The notes: generated by a model from the sequence alone, not told the origin. A DNA stretch of 64,000 nucleotides from Agapanthus africanus (GCA_030015575.1 JASDDO010000018.1:227959138-228023137); one strand, 5' to 3'. Numbered from the stretch's first letter, positions 24,570 to 37,844 are shown. Program-made: numbers and translations.

Positions 24570-24803
24570 TACTCAGGACGTAGGGTGAACTGAGAAACAG
24601 TTCTCAATAACTAACACACCCGAAGAAGATGCATCAGCATGCATGTTCTTTGTTTGGACGGTATGAGAAACCAGATATTCTCATGTTTCATGTTCAGTCT
24701 TATAGCTCTTATAAGAAAGAACAGGACCAACGTTCCCTTGCTCAGTATAATAAGCGGCTTCAGTCAATACATCCATATTATTATCTTGATTAAGTCCTGA
24801 CAT
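24570..24803 (-). pseudogene. Element B gag remnant and start of pol
   Basis: An ATG at 24803 begins the same MSGLNQDNN segment as in A. The remnant stays in frame with the protease segment (no 1-nt loss as in A), which shows that the ancestral form fused the short gag piece to pol. B carries a TGA after about 35 codons of the remnant and another TGA where F has the Trp of TSWVLDTG. The rest of pol continues at 14200. Confidence 0.75.
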
Positions 24804-25015
24804 GGTCGCTCCCTGGAGAGAGAGAGAAGGAAGCACTTTAGTTTATACTCTTGCAAGATTAGATTGGTTATTATCTTATCTAATCAGGATATCTCCCACT
24901 GTTATTATCAAATCTTCCTTCAAACCCTAAAAGGTAAGATTAGCCGGGATTAATCACATCCTACAATTTCATCAATCTTTCAGCCAGATCAGTGTTGGTA
25001 CTTGAGGGAGGTTCC

Positions 25016-25031
25016 CCGTGCTTTCGCACGG
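25016..25031 (-). other. GAAA tetraloop hairpin (B)
   Basis: Perfect 6-bp arms CCGTGC and GCACGG close a GAAA loop in the sense strand. Confidence 0.55.
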
Positions 25032-25247
25032 ACCTAATTAAAATAAACCTCATCTTCCCAGAGGCTTAACCTCGTTAACACCTTTCTAGACACCTACTTG
25101 ATCGGCTAATTGTCCTATTTAAAATTCTCCCAGGAGTAACTCTTACTCATAGTGGGTATCAGAATCCATCTATCTCATAGAAGGTATGCAATCTCATTGC
25201 AAATTTCAACACTTGAAATTCCCGATAATATTCTGCCCCAAACCACC

Positions 25248-25455
25248 CATGACCTTGACGGAGGTCAACAAATCATAGAGTGCAAGTCAAGTTCAACCCG
25301 ACATTTCTTGATTAAATCAGACCCATCCGCACGACCCTCGACGGAGGTCAACAAGGCCATACGACTATCCTAATCCAATCTGCATCACATGCATAAACAG
25401 ATAAATACTAGTTAGCTACCGCACACTACGCCTTGACGGAGGTCAACAAACATAG
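25248..25455 (-). other. Three-hairpin array (B)
   Basis: Cores at about 25248-25277, 25331-25362 and 25426-25455 all read TTGAC or CGAC followed by GGAG and GTCAACAA on the plus strand. The third has arms CTACG/CATAG, which pair in RNA sense with one G-U. Confidence 0.6.
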
Positions 25456-26077
25456 TACGAATACTAAATAGGGCTTATCTGAAATGACGGAGGGCTATGA
25501 CAGGTTGTTCTGAAAACCTATTGCGTAATAATCTTGATATCGTTGTAGAAACAAGTGATTTTGAAAAGGAGTGTTTTTGAGGCTTCTAGTTTCGCTAAAG
25601 AGGTCACTCCCGGTGAAGCGATCTTGGCTCTTTCCCTATCGAATAAGGTGCAGGGTATATCATATATACCTCTATACAAAGCAAGAACTATATAAGCTGT
25701 CAGAAACTAAACCGCAAGTTTGTAGCATCTGCCAGTTCTCCTAAAGAGGTCACTCCCGATGAAGGGATCTCGGCTCTTTCCTCATCAAATAAGGTGCAGG
25801 GTTTATCATATGTATTGCGGTGCAAAGCAAGACTGTAGCTACCTTTTTTATAAAGTTTTGATTCTACAACATCTTTTAGGTTTCTTTTCTTTTTATTAAT
25901 CTCATTAATATATCCCATCAGCTTATGCTTCCTAAGCATCACAACAGAAATGAAATCAGTAATATTTATATATCAGAATATATATATAGTATAAGCATTC
26001 GTCTCAGGCAGTAATATGATCTCATCACAGAACATTGCAGCAGAAGAACATATGAAATATTGGATATACTAGGATGT

Positions 26078-26110
26078 CCGTGTTTTAATACGAGCCTGTA
26101 TAAAACACGG
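26078..26110 (-). other. CGAGCC-loop hairpin (B)
   Basis: Perfect 10-bp arms CCGTGTTTTA (26078-26087) and TAAAACACGG (26101-26110) enclose ATACGAGCCTGTA. Confidence 0.6.
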
Positions 26111-26990
26111 ATTCCACGGTCGCGATGAATAACCAAACCCACATCCCTATACCACTACGAGAGCGGCAAGTAACACTGCCAATTCTAGGGTTAGGAGACC
26201 CGGTCTCGACTGCTCGAGATGGCCTCCAACTGGACCCTAGAACCCGGTTACTTGTGCTCCCCTCCTTGGGACTACCTAATGCGAAAAAGTTAATAATATG
26301 CACTGGTGACATCAACCTCATCCCGGAAGTGCCCCAATAAAAGAATATTACATACAAATGAATTTTACATGAATGAAAGTAAAAACCCTCATCTCACATA
26401 AAACCCCCGGCTATTCAGAACACGATGATCTAATATAACATATCACAGCAACACATAATATCTCATATCATCAACGTAAGTAAGTATGCATACACCGATC
26501 GTCGTTGATGTATAGCAACGAAAACCGGCAATACAACTACATACTACACTTACGGTCACAGAAAAGAAATTGTAAAACTACAACATTTGGAATCCACAAT
26601 CACTTTAGACATCATAAATCCGAAATATCACATACTTCGCATTTCATGCCTAACTATATGAATTCCACATATTGTATAACATTCCAGATTAATTGACTGT
26701 ATTAAACTTTTCGATCGGATAATCAAATACCCAAGATTTCCTAAATAGCTCAACACTTGAGCGGAGTTCAAAATAATCCCAGAATATGTCACAGTACCAA
26801 TGGTCCAGGCGTAGAAGGGTTAAGCCAACGCCTCACATGTGGCACACCGTACTGCCCCAAACCTTAAGGTTTAGAGGCGGTTCAGACGGCCACATAATCG
26901 AGTTAAGGTTTGTGTTCTTCTAGAGGGAACACCGCGTTACTTGCACGTTTTTCCGAAAGATTTAAACCCAAGAAAAATTCAACACTTGAA

Positions 26991-26995
26991 AGTTT
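26991..26995. repeat. Probable TSD of element D, left (AGTTT)
   Basis: AGTTT before the LTR corresponds to ATTTT at 37387-37391, with one mismatch. Element A has AATTT at the matching point. The duplication is imperfect but the insertion is clear from the continuity of B across D. Confidence 0.6.
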
Positions 26996-29217
26996 TGCAG
27001 GGTTCCTAGGCACACTAGTGAGGTCTCCCAAGCCATCAACCATGGCAATTTCAAAAATATGGTGCCTACAAACCCTAGTGTACGGATCGATAACTAGATT
27101 TCTAGGCGAACAAGAACTAGTTAACAGTTAACTATATAAAATACGGAAATACAACCTTTGTAGATCCGGTGCTCCACCTCCATAGCTCCGCAACGAGGTC
27201 CTCTCCGCTGTCCAAATCGAATCTGGGCTCTAGGATCGGCTTCGTCGGAGAATGGGCAAGCTAGGTCGTCGATGTCCATGCCGAAGATGATCTACGTCGA
27301 AGCATCGATGAATCAAGCTCCACCTTCACCAAACCCTAAAATCTTGTGAAGGAAACACACTCTACTACTTGGCAAGAGGTAGAGGATGAAGAAATAGGAG
27401 GTGGGTTAACTTTAGAATTGGATTTCTCACTCTTTCCATCAATCCACCATTGATGGAGCTTGCTTTTCATGAAGAAGAAGAAGAGCAAGAAGAAGATCAT
27501 TGTTATGATAAGTTAAAAGAATAATGAAAAGAAAAACAATTCTTATCATAACTTGAACCCTAGTTAAGTGTAGAGAAAAGACCATGGTTAATGGAATGGT
27601 TAGGGTTAAGGATAAGAACAAAATGGTCACTAGGTCAAAGTCTTCAAGAAGCTTCAATATGAAACAAAAATAGCCACCATTTTCTTCTTATTCCTTTTCT
27701 AATTATTTCCAAAATAAATAAATAGATAAATAAATAATAAAAGGAAATAAAACCCTAATCATATTAATAACCATGGTTTATTCTTAACTTACACTTAAAC
27801 AATCATGTATCATCAAACATGATACAAGCAAATGCACAAAAGTATATCGCATATACAATGCGCCCATCCGAGTGAGAAAATCCATCTTAAGTAAACCGAT
27901 ACTAGTTGATGCAAAGTAATATATCAAATATATAAATATGCATTAAATCATTAAATCAACACTTGATTCAATGACCCGGTTATGTCGCACACAACCGACT
28001 AGTATACAATATATCGGCTTATCGAATCAACGCTTGAATCGATAACTAGGTTATATCGCATACAACCATTCGATATATTTATCGCGAGAATAGAATACGG
28101 TATCACATACACGCATTATTCTCGGTCCCGCACATATCTCATATGCGCTCCTATTTCGTTTCGCTTGAGCCAGGAAACCTCTGTGTAGGACTCTAAAGAC
28201 TCGTCAATACGCCGGCAGCGGATGATGATCATATCAAACATCCACAAGCCGCAAGCGGTCTGCTAAACGTAACGGCCACCCGGGTATTGAGCGATCTGAA
28301 GATCGACGAGCAAGCCCGCTCACACTCCAGTGAATCCGACCAGTAACACTACCGTACAGTCCGGTCTGATCGTCTGATATGTTGCATATCTCGCCTAGGG
28401 GTGGTAAACGTCAGACCCCAATAGCTCAATAAGTCGTGTCGATATGAGGTCTATAACTGTTCGAGAAACTACTGGTAACACTTACCAGTAAATCTCAGCA
28501 ACCCTGGCCAGGGATTTCCTGTTATAGCCAATCGAACACAGCGCAACATCAACCCCCATATACCGGGAGAGACGACTCCCCTCCTATCGCTCATTGCCTC
28601 CATGTGACTCGGGACTGTACCCAAAAACCACCGTTTTGCACGCCCTCTTGGACGTGGTAAGATGGAAATCAAAGCACAGTGGGAACCACACAAGACTCTA
28701 TGACGATCTCGGGTCAACAGACTACTCTGTACCAGTGTCACCAGAGAACTGCCATCTGACGTGAGGTATAATACCATCTGGGAGTTCTCGGCGAGTCCGT
28801 CCAGTGTACCCAGTCTCTACTGAGCACCCGTATATCTCCTCTGATGTCAAACACCGATGGATATGGGATCATCCATCGCCCATCTGTATGGGTCGAGAAG
28901 GTACACGCTAGTCTACTCTGGTATATCGATGCCCCGTCTCGATACACCCTCGACTAGGGACTGTGAAGGATGTACTTATAGACTACCATGTCCCCACTAG
29001 TATGATCCGCATCATAGTCCAGGTAGTCAAGTACAGATCCTAAGGGCTTTACCAACATGTAACAGAGAGACAATCAGTATACACGTTAAGGTAAAGAGCA
29101 ACCAGATAGCATACTATCATGTCGAGCAAGAAAGTCCTCCCTATATATGTCCCAGCATCCACTACAATATACATCCTATGTATAGTAATGGCCTCTAGGG
29201 CATACATATAACTAACA
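26996..29217 (-). repeat. 3' LTR of D
   Basis: This is a 2222-bp LTR, TGCAGGG...CTAACA on the plus strand. It differs from the 5' LTR near 27147 (T/C), 28388 (T/C) and 28554 (C/A). Minus-strand open frames of 72, 102 and 69 codons recur in both LTRs only because the LTRs are copies; I do not call them genes. Confidence 0.95.
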
Positions 29218-29231
29218 ATCTCCCACTTGCA
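29218..29231 (-). promoter_or_regulatory. Polypurine tract of D
   Basis: The sense sequence TGCAAGTGGGAGAT stands next to the 3' LTR and directly follows the pol stop TAA. Confidence 0.88.
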
Positions 29232-31829
29232 TTAGGGCCATCTGTAGCAGTGGTTTGAAGTATCTCATACTCAACCATCCCATAAAAGTCTCTCTCTGGG
29301 AACAGGCCTTTGTGAGTGGATCCGCTGTGTTGTCTTCTGAGTCTTCTCTCCAAACCTCGATCACCCTGGAGATCAATCATCTCCATGATCAGGCGATGCT
29401 GCCTTAGAATATGTCTGGATCACTGATGGGACCGGCGTTCCTTGGCATAAGCCACAACTCCATTGTCACACAATGGTAGGAACATAGTTCATCTCATGAA
29501 CCAATATACACCCAAACAGCCTCTTTGGTAGCATCTTAAGTAGCGATGTATCCTGCCTTTATCGTCTAGTATGTCACGGTATCCAGCTTGGAACTCTTCC
29601 AACATACCGTCCCTTTACTGAGGGTAAAGACAATGCCTGCGACTGACATTCAGTCGTCTTTATCACCCTGGAACCCTTCCAGTGATTCTCCCCAGGATCG
29701 ATTGATACCATCTCACTACAACTAGTGAGAATCCCAACATCCATTTAGATCTATCTCATAGATCCAAAACCCTGGATTTAGGAGGTATCACTTTGATCCT
29801 ATATGGAGAATCATGGTGATAAGCGAAGATTGATCGAGCGTAGCATAAGAAACTCCTTTCTTATCAAGAGTATGTCATCCACGTACTCTACGAGGATCGT
29901 CACCATACTCCCTACTACCTTCTTGTTTATACAAGGTTCATCTACCATTTTGATGATGTCAAACTCTTTGACTACTTCATCAAAACAGACGTTCCAACTC
30001 CGCGATGCCTGCTTTATCATATAAAACATCTTGCACACGTTTCCGCTGCTCCCACTGTCTACGAAGCCCTCTGGCTGTGTACTTATAGACGCACTCTTCT
30101 AAAACATCATTTAGAAAAGCAGTCATGACACCCAACCACCAGATATCGCAGTCATGGTATGTAGCCGTGGCAAGTAGGATCTGGATGGACTTAAGCATAG
30201 TCACTTGAAAAGGTTTCATCATGATCCACGCCTGGTCAATGACGAAAAGCTTTAACAAGTCTAGCTTTGAAAGTCTCAACTTTTCCATCTACACCAAGTA
30301 ATCTTCTCAAGATATACTTGCTCCTGATGGGGATTTAACCCTTCAGATCTAGCAGCCAAAGTCCATACTTTGCTGGTGTATAAGGATTCCATCTAAGATC
30401 ACTAAACATCCAACCATTCTTACGGAGTCTTACTCTCGATGGCCAGTTCGAAACTAGTTGGGTCATCATCTCATGATGTAATCCTCGCTCCCACTGTCAT
30501 AGAGAAACCGAAGTATCTCTCAGGTGGGTGAGGAACCCTACTAGATCGGCGGAGAGGCTGAGGTTCGTTGGTATCTACTGAATCCTTTGGTTTTATCAAA
30601 TCATCTGCTGTATTTAGTATAGCTGGAACCTTTCCAGTTCTACATAACAGACCTTGCCTCGAGCTTGTCCGGATTTTGCTTTTAGACATAGGCCAGACAA
30701 CCCTAAATCTTAACTAACTTAAGAGATGGGCTCTTCCCTTATCATATCACATATGAAGTGGTAGGCAACTGATTTGATTTGAACCCTATTCAATAGGTAT
30801 GCAACTTCATAAGTGCATAACTCCCAAAAGGAAATAGGTAACTCAGTAGTACTCATCATAGAGCACACCATATCAAATAGGGTGTGATTGCTCCGCCCCG
30901 ATATACCATCGTGCTATGGTGTATTCGGAGGAGTAATGCTGAGAGAGAATCTCATTCTCTTTTAGAATAGTCCAGGAATTCCGTGCTCAAGTATTCTCCT
31001 CCTTGATCGCATCAAAGGACATAATACTTATACCCGTATTGGTTCTCTACTTCTAGCTTATATTCTGTGAATATCTCAAAAGGTTCGGACTCATGTTTCA
31101 ACAGGAACATATGACTGAATCTTGAGAGATTATCAGAGAATATAATGAAGTATAAAGAACCGGTCTTGGCATGTGTAGACAGGGGACCTACATACATCAA
31201 CATGTATCATCCCAAGAGTTCATTAACTCTTTCTCTGTTTCCAATAAACAGAGCTGTGGTCATCTTATCTTTGTGACATGACTGGCGAGTTTCACAAGAT
31301 GTAAATTCAAACTGATTTAAATATGCATCTAAATGTAACTCTAGCTAGTCGGGTCGCATTGATATGACCTAGTCTACAATGCCTCAAGAAGGATTCGTTC
31401 ATTTCTGAACTCTTCTTCTTGTGTGTGTTCCGTATACTAAGAACTGTAGTTTGATTTAGAACATCAATGCTTTTAGATAACGTGCCTGAACCGATCAACT
31501 TTTGATATAGGAAATGTTCAAAACATTATCCAACAATACAAAATTTTATCGTTTCTTTACAGATAAAGAGACTGATATGATTTTGTATATCAGGTTCGGT
31601 ATCTAACAACATTCGTTCAGAATCAATGTATTGTAATACAGGGTGACAGTGACCGACAGACTTGGCTGCAACTCTTGCCCCGTTTTCTGCCTCATGAAAC
31701 TTATCATCCGTTCTCAGTTCTCTACCTATCTGTAGCCCTATGTAACAGATTACATATGTGGGATCCTGATCCGGTATCATATACCCAGGACGTAAAGGAT
31801 ACTGAGAAACAGTTCTGTATAACGAACAC
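29232..31829 (-). pseudogene. Element D copia pol, heavily degraded
   Basis: Remnants in order on the minus strand: protease DTGSGSHIC near 31765, zinc-finger segment near 31390, integrase pieces near 31190-30840, the RSSRVPHPPERY linker near 30530, RT with YVDD at 29875-29886, RNase H fragments near 29600-29290, and a WP-stop end at 29232-29234. The longest uninterrupted piece is under 140 codons. The deletion between YVDD and the GGAVCW region matches that of C and E. Confidence 0.88.
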
Positions 31830-32014
31830 ACCCGAAGATGATGCATCAGCATGCACTCTCTTCGTTTGGGCGGCACGGGAAATCTGGTATTCCCCAAATT
31901 CCTGCTCTGTCTTATAACAATTATAAGTTGGAGCGGGACCAACGTTCCCCAGCTCAGTATAACAAGCGGGTTCGGTCAAATATCCGTATTATTATCTTGA
32001 TTAAGGCGTGATAT
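31830..32014 (-). pseudogene. Element D gag remnant, start codon lost
   Basis: It aligns with the A/B remnant. The start position is ATA (32014-32012). The later part (CYTELGNVGPAPTYNCYKTE) stays open and in frame with the protease segment, so the short fused arrangement of gag piece and pol is still visible. Confidence 0.72.
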
Positions 32015-32227
32015 GGTCGCTACCAGGAGAGAGAGAGAAGAAAACACTCAGCGTGCGCTCTGTCAAGAATAGATTGGTTTTATTTTATCTAATCAGGATG
32101 GCTCCCACTGCTTTTTATCAAATCTTCCTTCAAACCCTAAAAGGAAAGACTAGCCGGGATTAATTACACACTACAAGTTCGCCAATCTTTCAGCCAGGCC
32201 AGTGTCGGTACTTTGAGGGAGGTCCCC

Positions 32228-32241
32228 CGTGCTTTCGCACG
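32228..32241 (-). other. GAAA tetraloop hairpin (D)
   Basis: Perfect arms CGTGC and GCACG enclose GAAA in the sense strand. Confidence 0.55.
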
Positions 32242-32457
32242 AACCTAATTAATGTAAACCTCGTTTTCCCAGAGGCGTAACCCCGTTGACACCTTTCTAG
32301 ACACCTACTTGATCGGCTAATTGTAATGTATAAAACTCTCCCAGGAGTAACACTTACTCGCAGCGGGTATCGGGATCCAACTATCTCATAGAAGGTATGC
32401 AATCTCATTGCAAATTTCAACACTTGAAATTCCCGATAATATTTTGCCCCTAGCTCG

Positions 32458-32667
32458 CTATGACCTTGACGCATGCCAAACAACCCATAGTCTGCTAGTC
32501 AAGTTCAACCCGTACATTTCTTGATTGAATTAAACCCACCCGCACGACCCTTGACGCATGCCAAACAACGCCGTACGAATACCCTAATCCAATCGCATCA
32601 TATGCTGGCAGATAAGCACTAGTTAGCTACCGTACACTACGCCTTGACGCATGCCAAACAACCGCAG
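32458..32667 (-). other. Three-hairpin array (D)
   Basis: All three copies read TTGACGCATGCCAAACAA on the plus strand, unlike the GGAG or GAAG cores of other elements, so the three copies changed together. The first copy has perfect CTATG/CATAG arms (32458-32462 with 32486-32490). Confidence 0.65.
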
Positions 32668-33394
32668 CACGAATACTAACTAATACTTATCTGAAATGAC
32701 GGAGGGCTACGACAGGTTTTTCTGAAAACCTATTGCGTAATGAACTTGATATCGTTGTAGGATCGAATGAATTTTGAAATAGAGTGCTTTTGAGGCTTTT
32801 CTAGTTTTGCTAAAGGAGTCACTCCCGGTGAAGGGATCGTCGGTCCTTTCCTCGTCGAATGAGGTGCGGGATATATCATATATATCACTGTGCAAAGCAA
32901 AACACTTAAAAGCAATCAAAAGACAAACCGAGTGTGTAGCATCTGCCAGTTATTGCTAAAGGAGTCACTCCCGGTGAAGGGATCTCGGTCCTTTCCTCGT
33001 CGAATAAGGTGCAGGATATATCACATATACCGCTGTGCAAAGCAAGAACTGTAGCTACCTGTTTTATTTTGAAATTCGATTCTACAACATCTTAGGTTTC
33101 TTTTAATTCATTAATCATATTAATGAAGTCCCATCATTTAAGTACCTAAACATCACAGATAGATATGACGTACACTTATGCCATCCGCATTCGCCTCGAT
33201 GTCCCCTCGTGCACCGTTAGGTTAGGTAACTAACGGCAGAGCAGGGCAGGGCTAGCGCGGGTGCAAAACATAAGTAACGTCTATATAATATATCATATAT
33301 ACTATATACTATATCCATCACAGAAACATCACATGATCTCATCACAGATATCGCAGCAGAAGAATCATATGAAATATTGGATATACTAGGACGT

Positions 33395-33428
33395 CCGTGT
33401 TTTCAATACGAGCCAGTATAAAACACGG
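33395..33428 (-). other. CGAGCC-loop hairpin (D)
   Basis: Perfect 9-bp arms CCGTGTTTT and AAAACACGG flank a loop with CGAGCC. Confidence 0.55.
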
Positions 33429-34883
33429 ATTCCACGGTCGTGATGAATAGCCAAACCCACACCCCTAGACCCCTACGAGAGCGGCAAGCAACCCTACCAA
33501 TTCTGGAGTTAGGAGACTCGGACTCGACTCCTCGAGTTGGTCTCCCACTGGACTCCAGAACCCGGTTACTTGTGCCCTCCTCCTTGGGTCTATCCTAGTG
33601 CGGAAAAGTAAATAATATACAAACGGTGACTACTTCCGCAACCTGGAAGTGCCCCAAATAAAAGAATATTACATACAAGTTTTTACATGAATGAAAATGA
33701 AAAACACTCATCTCACATAAAAACCCCCGGCTATTCAAACACGACGATCCAATATAACATATCCAGCAACACATAACATCACATGTCATCAACGTAAGTA
33801 AATATGCGCATCCCAATTGTCGTTGACATATAGCAACGAAACCGGCGATATCACATATTACACTTACGGTCACAGAAAAGAAAGTGTAAAACTACAACAG
33901 TTGGAATCCGCAATATCCTCAGACATCGCATGCCTGACCAAATGAATTACTTAGACATCGCATGCCTAACAATTATAAACCCCGCATTTTAGTCTCATTA
34001 TCGAAAACACTTTTCAATATCAAGTCGGGCAATTCAACAAGATTCCCGACATCCTGATCGAATACTCGTCGCAAACTTCAGTAGACGGCCGCACCCCCGA
34101 CGCCGTCGACAAAGTGCACCAAGGCGGAACACCGCTACCGCGAGCACCCGAACGGATGCTTTCGGCGACGGGGTTCTCCTACAGTCACTTGGTCGGGGCT
34201 ATGGAGTGAGGCTGTCTATTAAGTTTACCGGCGAATATCCGCGTACGCTACGTGATTGCGACGGACTTTTGATCACATCAAAAATCCGTGGCAACCGATC
34301 AAGTGAGACTAAATTGCTACGTTTATAACATTCATTCAGTTATCTCATAACTTATTGTGAATTCCAATTATTGTATCCCATTCCAGATAAACAGAAAATG
34401 TTAAACTTTTCGATCGAACAATCGAACACCCAAGTTTTCCCGATACTGATCAACACATGAAACAAGTATAACAACATTCTGTTCGTGCCTCAGTACCAAC
34501 GGTCCAGCCGTAGAAGGGTCAAGCCAACGCCTCACATGTGGCACGCCGTACTGCCCCAAACCCGAAGGTTCAAAGGGCAGTTCAAGACGGTCACATAATC
34601 GAGTTAAGGTTTGTGTCTTCTAGAGGGACCATCGTGTTACTTGCACTACTTAGAACGTCGTTAAACTATGGAAAAATCCAACACTTGGAAATTTCCCGAC
34701 AGGGGAAAATTTGGGTATTTATATCCGGTCGAACTTTTTAACATATTCTAAAATTTATCCGGAAAACACATGGACAGAATTACACTTTCCGATCGAAACA
34801 ATGATTCCCAAAACAACTCAGAACAACTCAACTCTTGAGTTCAGTTTAAATATTCCAGGAAAATGAGCATTGAATTTTACGAG

Positions 34884-35002
34884 TTACTGTGAAATTTGAC
34901 ACGTGTCGGCTTCTTATTGGCGGCCCTTCCGCCGCGCAAACCCCCTTTGTGCGGCGCTTCCGCCGCGCTTTTGTGGAATTAGGGTACCAAATTTCACAGT
35001 AA
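34884..35002 (-). other. GC-rich compound stem after PBS (D)
   Basis: Outer arms TTACTGTGAAATTTG (34884-34898) and CAAATTTCACAGTAA (34988-35002) are perfectly complementary over 15 bp. Inner blocks GGCGGCCCTTCCGCCGCGC and GTGCGGCGCTTCCGCCGC pair around a small internal loop. Confidence 0.72.
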
Positions 35003-35150
35003 TTCTTAAAAAAGCCTTCTTGTTTTTCTGGATATTTTTAATTGCCAAAAATCAACAGTTTTGAAAAAAGTACAGAGAGCAATTTTGCAATGGGATTTTG
35101 GTTCGATCGGGTTTCTAATTCCGTCCGGGGATCGCCTAAGGCTCTAGCTA

Positions 35151-35163
35151 GGCTCTGATACCA
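35151..35163 (-). promoter_or_regulatory. Primer-binding site of D
   Basis: The sense sequence TGGTATCAGAGCC lies one base from the 5' LTR. Confidence 0.92.
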
Positions 35164-35164
35164 C

Positions 35165-37386
35165 TGCAGGGTTCCTAGGCACACTAGTGAGGTCTCCCAA
35201 GCCATCAACCATGGCAATTTCAAAAATATGGTGCCTACAAACCCTAGTGTACGGATCGATAACTAGATTTCTAGGCGAACAAGAACTAGTTAACAGTTAA
35301 CTATATAAAATACGGAAATACAACCTCTGTAGATCCGGTGCTCCACCTCCATAGCTCCGCAACGAGGTCCTCTCCGCTGTCCAAATCGAATCTGGGCTCT
35401 AGGATCGGCTTCGTCGGAGAATGGGCAAGCTAGGTCGTCGATGTCCATGCCGAAGATGATCTACGTCGAAGCATCGATGAATCAAGCTCCACCTTCACCA
35501 AACCCTAAAATCTTGTGAAGGAAACACACTCTACTACTTGGCAAGAGGTAGAGGATGAAGAAATAGGAGGTGGGTTAACTTTAGAATTGGATTTCTCACT
35601 CTTTCCATCAATCCACCATTGATGGAGCTTGCTTTTCATGAAGAAGAAGAAGAGCAAGAAGAAGATCATTGTTATGATAAGTTAAAAGAATAATGAAAAG
35701 AAAAACAATTCTTATCATAACTTGAACCCTAGTTAAGTGTAGAGAAAAGACCATGGTTAATGGAATGGTTAGGGTTAAGGATAAGAACAAAATGGTCACT
35801 AGGTCAAAGTCTTCAAGAAGCTTCAATATGAAACAAAAATAGCCACCATTTTCTTCTTATTCCTTTTCTAATTATTTCCAAAATAAATAAATAGATAAAT
35901 AAATAATAAAAGGAAATAAAACCCTAATCATATTAATAACCATGGTTTATTCTTAACTTACACTTAAACAATCATGTATCATCAAACATGATACAAGCAA
36001 ATGCACAAAAGTATATCGCATATACAATGCGCCCATCCGAGTGAGAAAATCCATCTTAAGTAAACCGATACTAGTTGATGCAAAGTAATATATCAAATAT
36101 ATAAATATGCATTAAATCATTAAATCAACACTTGATTCAATGACCCGGTTATGTCGCACACAACCGACTAGTATACAATATATCGGCTTATCGAATCAAC
36201 GCTTGAATCGATAACTAGGTTATATCGCATACAACCATTCGATATATTTATCGCGAGAATAGAATACGGTATCACATACACGCATTATTCTCGGTCCCGC
36301 ACATATCTCATATGCGCTCCTATTTCGTTTCGCTTGAGCCAGGAAACCTCTGTGTAGGACTCTAAAGACTCGTCAATACGCCGGCAGCGGATGATGATCA
36401 TATCAAACATCCACAAGCCGCAAGCGGTCTGCTAAACGTAACGGCCACCCGGGTATTGAGCGATCTGAAGATCGACGAGCAAGCCCGCTCACACTCCAGT
36501 GAATCCGACCAGTAACACTACCGTACAGTCCGGTCTGATCGTCTGATATGTTGCATACCTCGCCTAGGGGTGGTAAACGTCAGACCCCAATAGCTCAATA
36601 AGTCGTGTCGATATGAGGTCTATAACTGTTCGAGAAACTACTGGTAACACTTACCAGTAAATCTCAGCAACCCTGGCCAGGGATTTCCTGTTATAGCCAA
36701 TCGAACACAGCGCAACATCAACCACCATATACCGGGAGAGACGACTCCCCTCCTATCGCTCATTGCCTCCATGTGACTCGGGACTGTACCCAAAAACCAC
36801 CGTTTTGCACGCCCTCTTGGACGTGGTAAGATGGAAATCAAAGCACAGTGGGAACCACACAAGACTCTATGACGATCTCGGGTCAACAGACTACTCTGTA
36901 CCAGTGTCACCAGAGAACTGCCATCTGACGTGAGGTATAATACCATCTGGGAGTTCTCGGCGAGTCCGTCCAGTGTACCCAGTCTCTACTGAGCACCCGT
37001 ATATCTCCTCTGATGTCAAACACCGATGGATATGGGATCATCCATCGCCCATCTGTATGGGTCGAGAAGGTACACGCTAGTCTACTCTGGTATATCGATG
37101 CCCCGTCTCGATACACCCTCGACTAGGGACTGTGAAGGATGTACTTATAGACTACCATGTCCCCACTAGTATGATCCGCATCATAGTCCAGGTAGTCAAG
37201 TACAGATCCTAAGGGCTTTACCAACATGTAACAGAGAGACAATCAGTATACACGTTAAGGTAAAGAGCAACCAGATAGCATACTATCATGTCGAGCAAGA
37301 AAGTCCTCCCTATATATGTCCCAGCATCCACTACAATATACATCCTATGTATAGTAATGGCCTCTAGGGCATACATATAACTAACA
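35165..37386 (-). repeat. 5' LTR of D
   Basis: It is 2222 bp and nearly identical to 26996-29217 (three differences seen). Confidence 0.95.
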
Positions 37387-37391
37387 ATTTT
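37387..37391. repeat. Probable TSD of element D, right (ATTTT)
   Basis: See 26991-26995; it differs from that copy at one base. Confidence 0.55.
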
Positions 37392-37844
37392 TTCGTGCCG
37401 GGAAAAAATGAGTTAATGATATCCGTTCGAACATTTTAATAGTTTCTAAATTATCCGGAAAAAGAACGAAATTAAATTTTCCGATCGAATCAATGAATTC
37501 AAAATAATCCCAAGAACACTCAACACATGAGTCAGATTAAAAATACCCAGAAATATGCACTAACAGCTACGGATATTACTGTACCAAAACCAAAGCACAA
37601 TTCGACTGTACGGTCGCGGATCCGCGGCGCAAGCATGGTATTGCAGCGGTTCCATGGCGGTCCGTAAGAATTACCTGATCGTTTTCCACAGTAATACTTA
37701 TAATTCCCAGCTGAATTATTTGAGTATTTTTAATAAAGAAAAAATCACATTTTTATAAATTGTCCAGAGAGGGGGTCAAAATCGGTGTTTCGGGGTTCGA
37801 TCGGAGTTTTAACTTCGTAGACACGTCGCCTAATGCTCTGGCTA
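37392..37844 (-). other. Leader of element B, PBS-proximal part
   Basis: Resumes B after element D (TTCGTGCCGGGAAAAAATGA matches A at about 8536). It holds the GC-rich stem at 37574-37695, with outer arms ATTACTGTA and CACAGTAAT and blocks TCGCGGATCCGCGGCGC and GCAGCGGTTCCATGGCGG. Confidence 0.75.

Larger units (their letters stand above)
24804..26990 (-). other. Leader of element B, gag-proximal part
   Basis: Non-coding. It contains a perfect CCGTGC-GAAA-GCACGG hairpin (25016-25031, sense), the three-hairpin array (25248-25455), the duplicated module (about 25595-25830) and the CGAGCC-loop hairpin (26078-26110). It is cut at 26991 by element D and resumes at 37392. Confidence 0.75.
32015..35150 (-). 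other. Leader of element D (about 3.1 kb, non-coding)
   Basis: It contains the GAAA hairpin (32228-32241), three-hairpin array (32458-32667), duplicated module (about 32810-32900 and 32953-33046), CGAGCC-loop hairpin (33395-33428) and GC-rich stem (34884-35002). No coding sequence is recognised. Confidence 0.75.
26996..37386 (-). mobile_element. Element D: very young gag-less, pol-degraded copia element in B
   Basis: This 10.39-kb minus-strand element has two 2222-bp LTRs in which I find only three differences, so it is the youngest insertion here. Nevertheless its gag is reduced to a start-less remnant and its pol carries the same kind of decay as C and E. It interrupts the leader of B beside a CAACACTTG motif. 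Recent movement of such a defective copy implies proteins supplied in trans. Confidence 0.92.

Noticed and set aside
28469..28777. 102-codon frame in both LTRs of D (also 36638-36946)
   Set aside because: Non-coding LTR sequence; the two copies match only because the LTRs are almost identical.
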